Shown one piece after another: positions 14,047 through 16,382 of a DNA stretch of 16,382 bases. A program made the position numbers and the translations under genes. Origin of the DNA: an uncultured Bacteroidota bacterium (GTDB lineage: Bacteria > Bacteroidota > Bacteroidia > Bacteroidales > SZUA-534); assembly GCA_937899145.1 (NCBI GenBank), contig CALBPW010000168.1:1-16382 (forward strand). The letters are read 5' to 3'. The notes below the pieces were generated by a model that saw nothing but the letters and a program-made list of their open reading frames with translations, was not told the origin of the DNA and made no database searches. The stretch's first letter is position 1, and each line of letters begins with the position of its first letter.

Positions 14047-16382
14047 ATGGCAGAACGCGCTCTTTTTGCTCAAATAATTGTTCCTGTTCCTGTGCGCGGA
14101 ACTTTCACCTACGAGGTGCCCATTTCGCTGGCTGACAGTGCCTCAGTGGGGCAAAGTGTTGTGGTTGAGTTTGGTGCAAAAAAGCTCTACACCGGCATTA
14201 TTCAGAGCATTTCAGCCACACCGCCCGATGGTTTCAAAATAAAATCGATACAAAGCATCGCCAACCTACAACCTGTTGTAACCCGGTCTCAATTGGATTT
14301 TTGGCAATGGGTTGCCAATTACTATATGTGTCCAATTGGCGATGTCTATAAAGCCGCAGTGCCAGTTGGTTTACGCCCCGACAGCGACACCAAAATTCTT
14401 CCTGTTGTATCTGACAATATTGATATTGAGCAACTTACTGACGCTGAAAAAAATGTCTATTCGGCTCTAATTAAAGATGAAGAGTCGAGTGTCAGCCAAC
14501 TTGCGAAAGAAACGGGCGAAAAATCGATTTTAAATATTGTTAAAAGCCTGTCCGACAAAGGTTTTGCCATCATCACCGAAGAGATTAAAAGCGGCTCAAG
14601 GCTGCGCCGACAAAAAGTTTTGCGATTATCGGAAATGATTACCGGTTCCGAAATGCTGAACCGCAAATTGGCCCTGCTCTCGCGCGGCGTTGATAAGCAA
14701 CGGCAAGTACTCAGTTGGATTACTGACTATTTAGGCGATGCGGCATTTAGCGGCAAAACAGTGCTACACAAAGTTGTACTCGACAAAGTGCCAACCACTC
14801 CAACAGTTATCCGCACTTTGGTTAAAAATGGTTTTCTGATTGAAGATTTTGAAGACCCATTACAACAATCCGAAACCGCTGAATGTAAGCCAATTAATCA
14901 GCTTAATCAGTACCAGCAAGAGGCACTCGAACAGATAAAAAAGCATTTTGAAACACAACAAACAGTATTGCTACATGGCATCACGGGCAGCGGAAAAACC
15001 GAAATCTATATCCACCTTATTCATGAAACACTTGCCGCCGGCAAACGCGTGCTTTATATGTTGCCCGAAATTGCTCTTACATCGCAAATTGTGCAACGGC
15101 TCAAGCTGTTTTTCGGTAACAAAGTGGGCGTTTACCACTCAAAATATTCATCATCAGAGCGATGCGAACTTTGGAACCGGCAACTCAACAATGAACAAGC
15201 CTACCCGATAATTCTTGGTGTTCGGTCGTCTATCTTTTTGCCATACAGTAATTTAGGTTTGATAATCATTGACGAGGAACACGAGAGCAGTTTTAAGCAG
15301 TACGACCCTTCGCCACGCTACAATGCCCGCGATTTGTCAATTGTTTTGGGTTTGCAACTGAACGCGAAAGTATTGTTAGGCTCGGCCACACCTTCGCTTG
15401 AGAGCTACTACAATGCACAACAAGGACGATACGGATTAGTGAATCTCAATCATCGGCATGGCACAGCAGTGTTGCCCGATATTGTTATTGTCGATACAAA
15501 AAAAGAACGCCGCCGCAAACTTATGCGACAATGTTTCAGTCAAACATTGCTAAGCTCGATTGATGCTGCGCTAACGGCTGGCGAGCAAGTGATTTTGTTT
15601 CAAAACCGGCGCGGATACAGTCCGTTTTTGGAGTGCGCACAATGTGGCTACGTGCCTAAATGCGAACATTGCGATGTCAGCTTGACCTATCACAAAAGCA
15701 TCAACCGGCTTGTATGCCACTATTGCGGCTACACAACGCATATTCCAAGCGCCTGCCCGCATTGTGGCAACGCCATGCAGATGGCTGGCTTTGGAACCGA
15801 GCGCATCGAAGACGAACTAAAGATGATTTTTCCGCAAGCCGAAATCGCTCGTTTAGACACCGATACCACACGCAGCAAGCAAGGTGCGGAAAACATCATC
15901 CGCGATTTTCAAGAGCAAAAGACAAATATTTTAATTGGTACGCAAATGGTATCAAAAGGTCTTGATTTTGAACACGTTAGCATTGTCGGAATAATTAATG
16001 CCGATAATATGCTCAGTTATCCTGATTTTAGGGCATTTGAACGTAGCTATCAGCTTATGGCTCAAGTGAGTGGGCGCGCTGGACGAAAGGAAAAAAAAGG
16101 AACTGTAATAATTCAAACCGCCAACCCCGAAAATATTGTTATTCAGCAAGTTACGAATAATGATTATTTAGGAATGTACCAATCGCAAATGGCAGAGCGA
16201 CAACAATTCTTCTATCCGCCCACAAGTCGCCTAATATCGGTAACACTTAAACACCGCAACCGCCAAACGGTTGAAAATGGCGCTGCTGCACTTTTTGAGC
16301 AGATACAAAAAATTGACGGGCTTTCAGCTCTTGGCCCAACCGTTCCAGCCGTCAATCGGATTCAGAGTTTCCACTTGATGAA
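14047..16382 (+). CDS. priA: primosomal protein N' (replication restart helicase PriA), 3' truncated
   Basis: PriA is a 3'-5' superfamily 2 helicase that binds stalled or D-loop forks and reloads the replisome. The frame stays open from ATG 14047 to the window end, giving about 778 codons; a full protein is usually a little over 800 aa in this phylum, so only the last few dozen residues are missing. The N-terminal DNA-binding region opens FAQIIVPVPVRGTFTYEVP. Walker A is GITGSGKT (311-318) and Walker B is DEEH (409-412). The zinc-binding insert has all eight cysteines: C530, C533, C539, C542, C557, C560, C570 and C573. Helicase motif VI is seen as QVSGRAGR near 679-686. Nothing looks damaged. 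It is divergent from the patatin gene, with the tandem repeat and a possible -7 box between them. Confidence 0.97.
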   Translation, partial: MAERALFAQIIVPVPVRGTFTYEVPISLADSASVGQSVVVEFGAKKLYTGIIQSISATPPDGFKIKSIQSIANLQPVVTRSQLDFWQWVANYYMCPIGDVYKAAVPVGLRPDSDTKILPVVSDNIDIEQLTDAEKNVYSALIKDEESSVSQLAKETGEKSILNIVKSLSDKGFAIITEEIKSGSRLRRQKVLRLSEMITGSEMLNRKLALLSRGVDKQRQVLSWITDYLGDAAFSGKTVLHKVVLDKVPTTPTVIRTLVKNGFLIEDFEDPLQQSETAECKPINQLNQYQQEALEQIKKHFETQQTVLLHGITGSGKTEIYIHLIHETLAAGKRVLYMLPEIALTSQIVQRLKLFFGNKVGVYHSKYSSSERCELWNRQLNNEQAYPIILGVRSSIFLPYSNLGLIIIDEEHESSFKQYDPSPRYNARDLSIVLGLQLNAKVLLGSATPSLESYYNAQQGRYGLVNLNHRHGTAVLPDIVIVDTKKERRRKLMRQCFSQTLLSSIDAALTAGEQVILFQNRRGYSPFLECAQCGYVPKCEHCDVSLTYHKSINRLVCHYCGYTTHIPSACPHCGNAMQMAGFGTERIEDELKMIFPQAEIARLDTDTTRSKQGAENIIRDFQEQKTNILIGTQMVSKGLDFEHVSIVGIINADNMLSYPDFRAFERSYQLMAQVSGRAGRKEKKGTVIIQTANPENIVIQQVTNNDYLGMYQSQMAERQQFFYPPTSRLISVTLKHRNRQTVENGAAALFEQIQKIDGLSALGPTVPAVNRIQSFHLM

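Overview
The window looks like chromosomal DNA from an anaerobic member of the Bacteroidota, most likely Bacteroidales. The main reasons are a cell-surface protein with a C-terminal type IX secretion (T9SS) sorting domain, a second broken gene with the N-terminus usual for Bacteroidota secreted proteins, a single-chain pyruvate:ferredoxin oxidoreductase (anaerobic metabolism), a Bacteroidota-type patatin/beta-barrel protein, and possible promoters of the TTG...N19...TAnnTTTG kind used by this phylum. The first 33 bases are Illumina TruSeq adapter, so the left edge is an assembly end and the sequence next to it should be treated with caution.

Layout. 34-256: very AT-rich stretch followed by two strong adjacent hairpins (candidate structured RNA or leader), ahead of an unrecognised 85-aa ORF (257-514, +) with a good Shine-Dalgarno. 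623-4102 (-): pyruvate:ferredoxin/flavodoxin oxidoreductase with its own terminator and a possible promoter. 4438-8340 (-): a two-gene operon encoding a LeuA-like protein whose catalytic and metal-binding motifs are gone but whose C-terminal LeuA regulatory domain is kept, followed 3 nt later by an unusual fusion of a xylose-isomerase-like TIM barrel with an acyl-CoA synthetase. 8601-10333 (+): a T9SS-exported protein with four CxxC repeats and a nine-cytosine tract near its start (possible phase variation), then a broken secreted-protein gene, closed by a strong terminator. 10424-11512 (-): an O-methyltransferase of the acetylserotonin/hydroxyneurosporene type. 11614-13920 (-): a patatin phospholipase carrying a POTRA-like region and an outer-membrane barrel (type Vd-like). 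14047-end (+): primosomal helicase PriA, cut by the window end.

The genes do not form one pathway. The most unusual unit is the pseudo-LeuA plus TIM-barrel/acyl-CoA ligase operon: both proteins have lost residues central to their parent enzymes' chemistry (all the recognisable LeuA catalytic motifs; one of four metal ligands in the TIM barrel), while the acyl-CoA ligase half looks fully active. No leuB, leuC or leuD lies nearby, so leucine synthesis is not the obvious role. The surface/envelope theme (T9SS protein, broken T9SS-like gene, patatin barrel) is the second thread.
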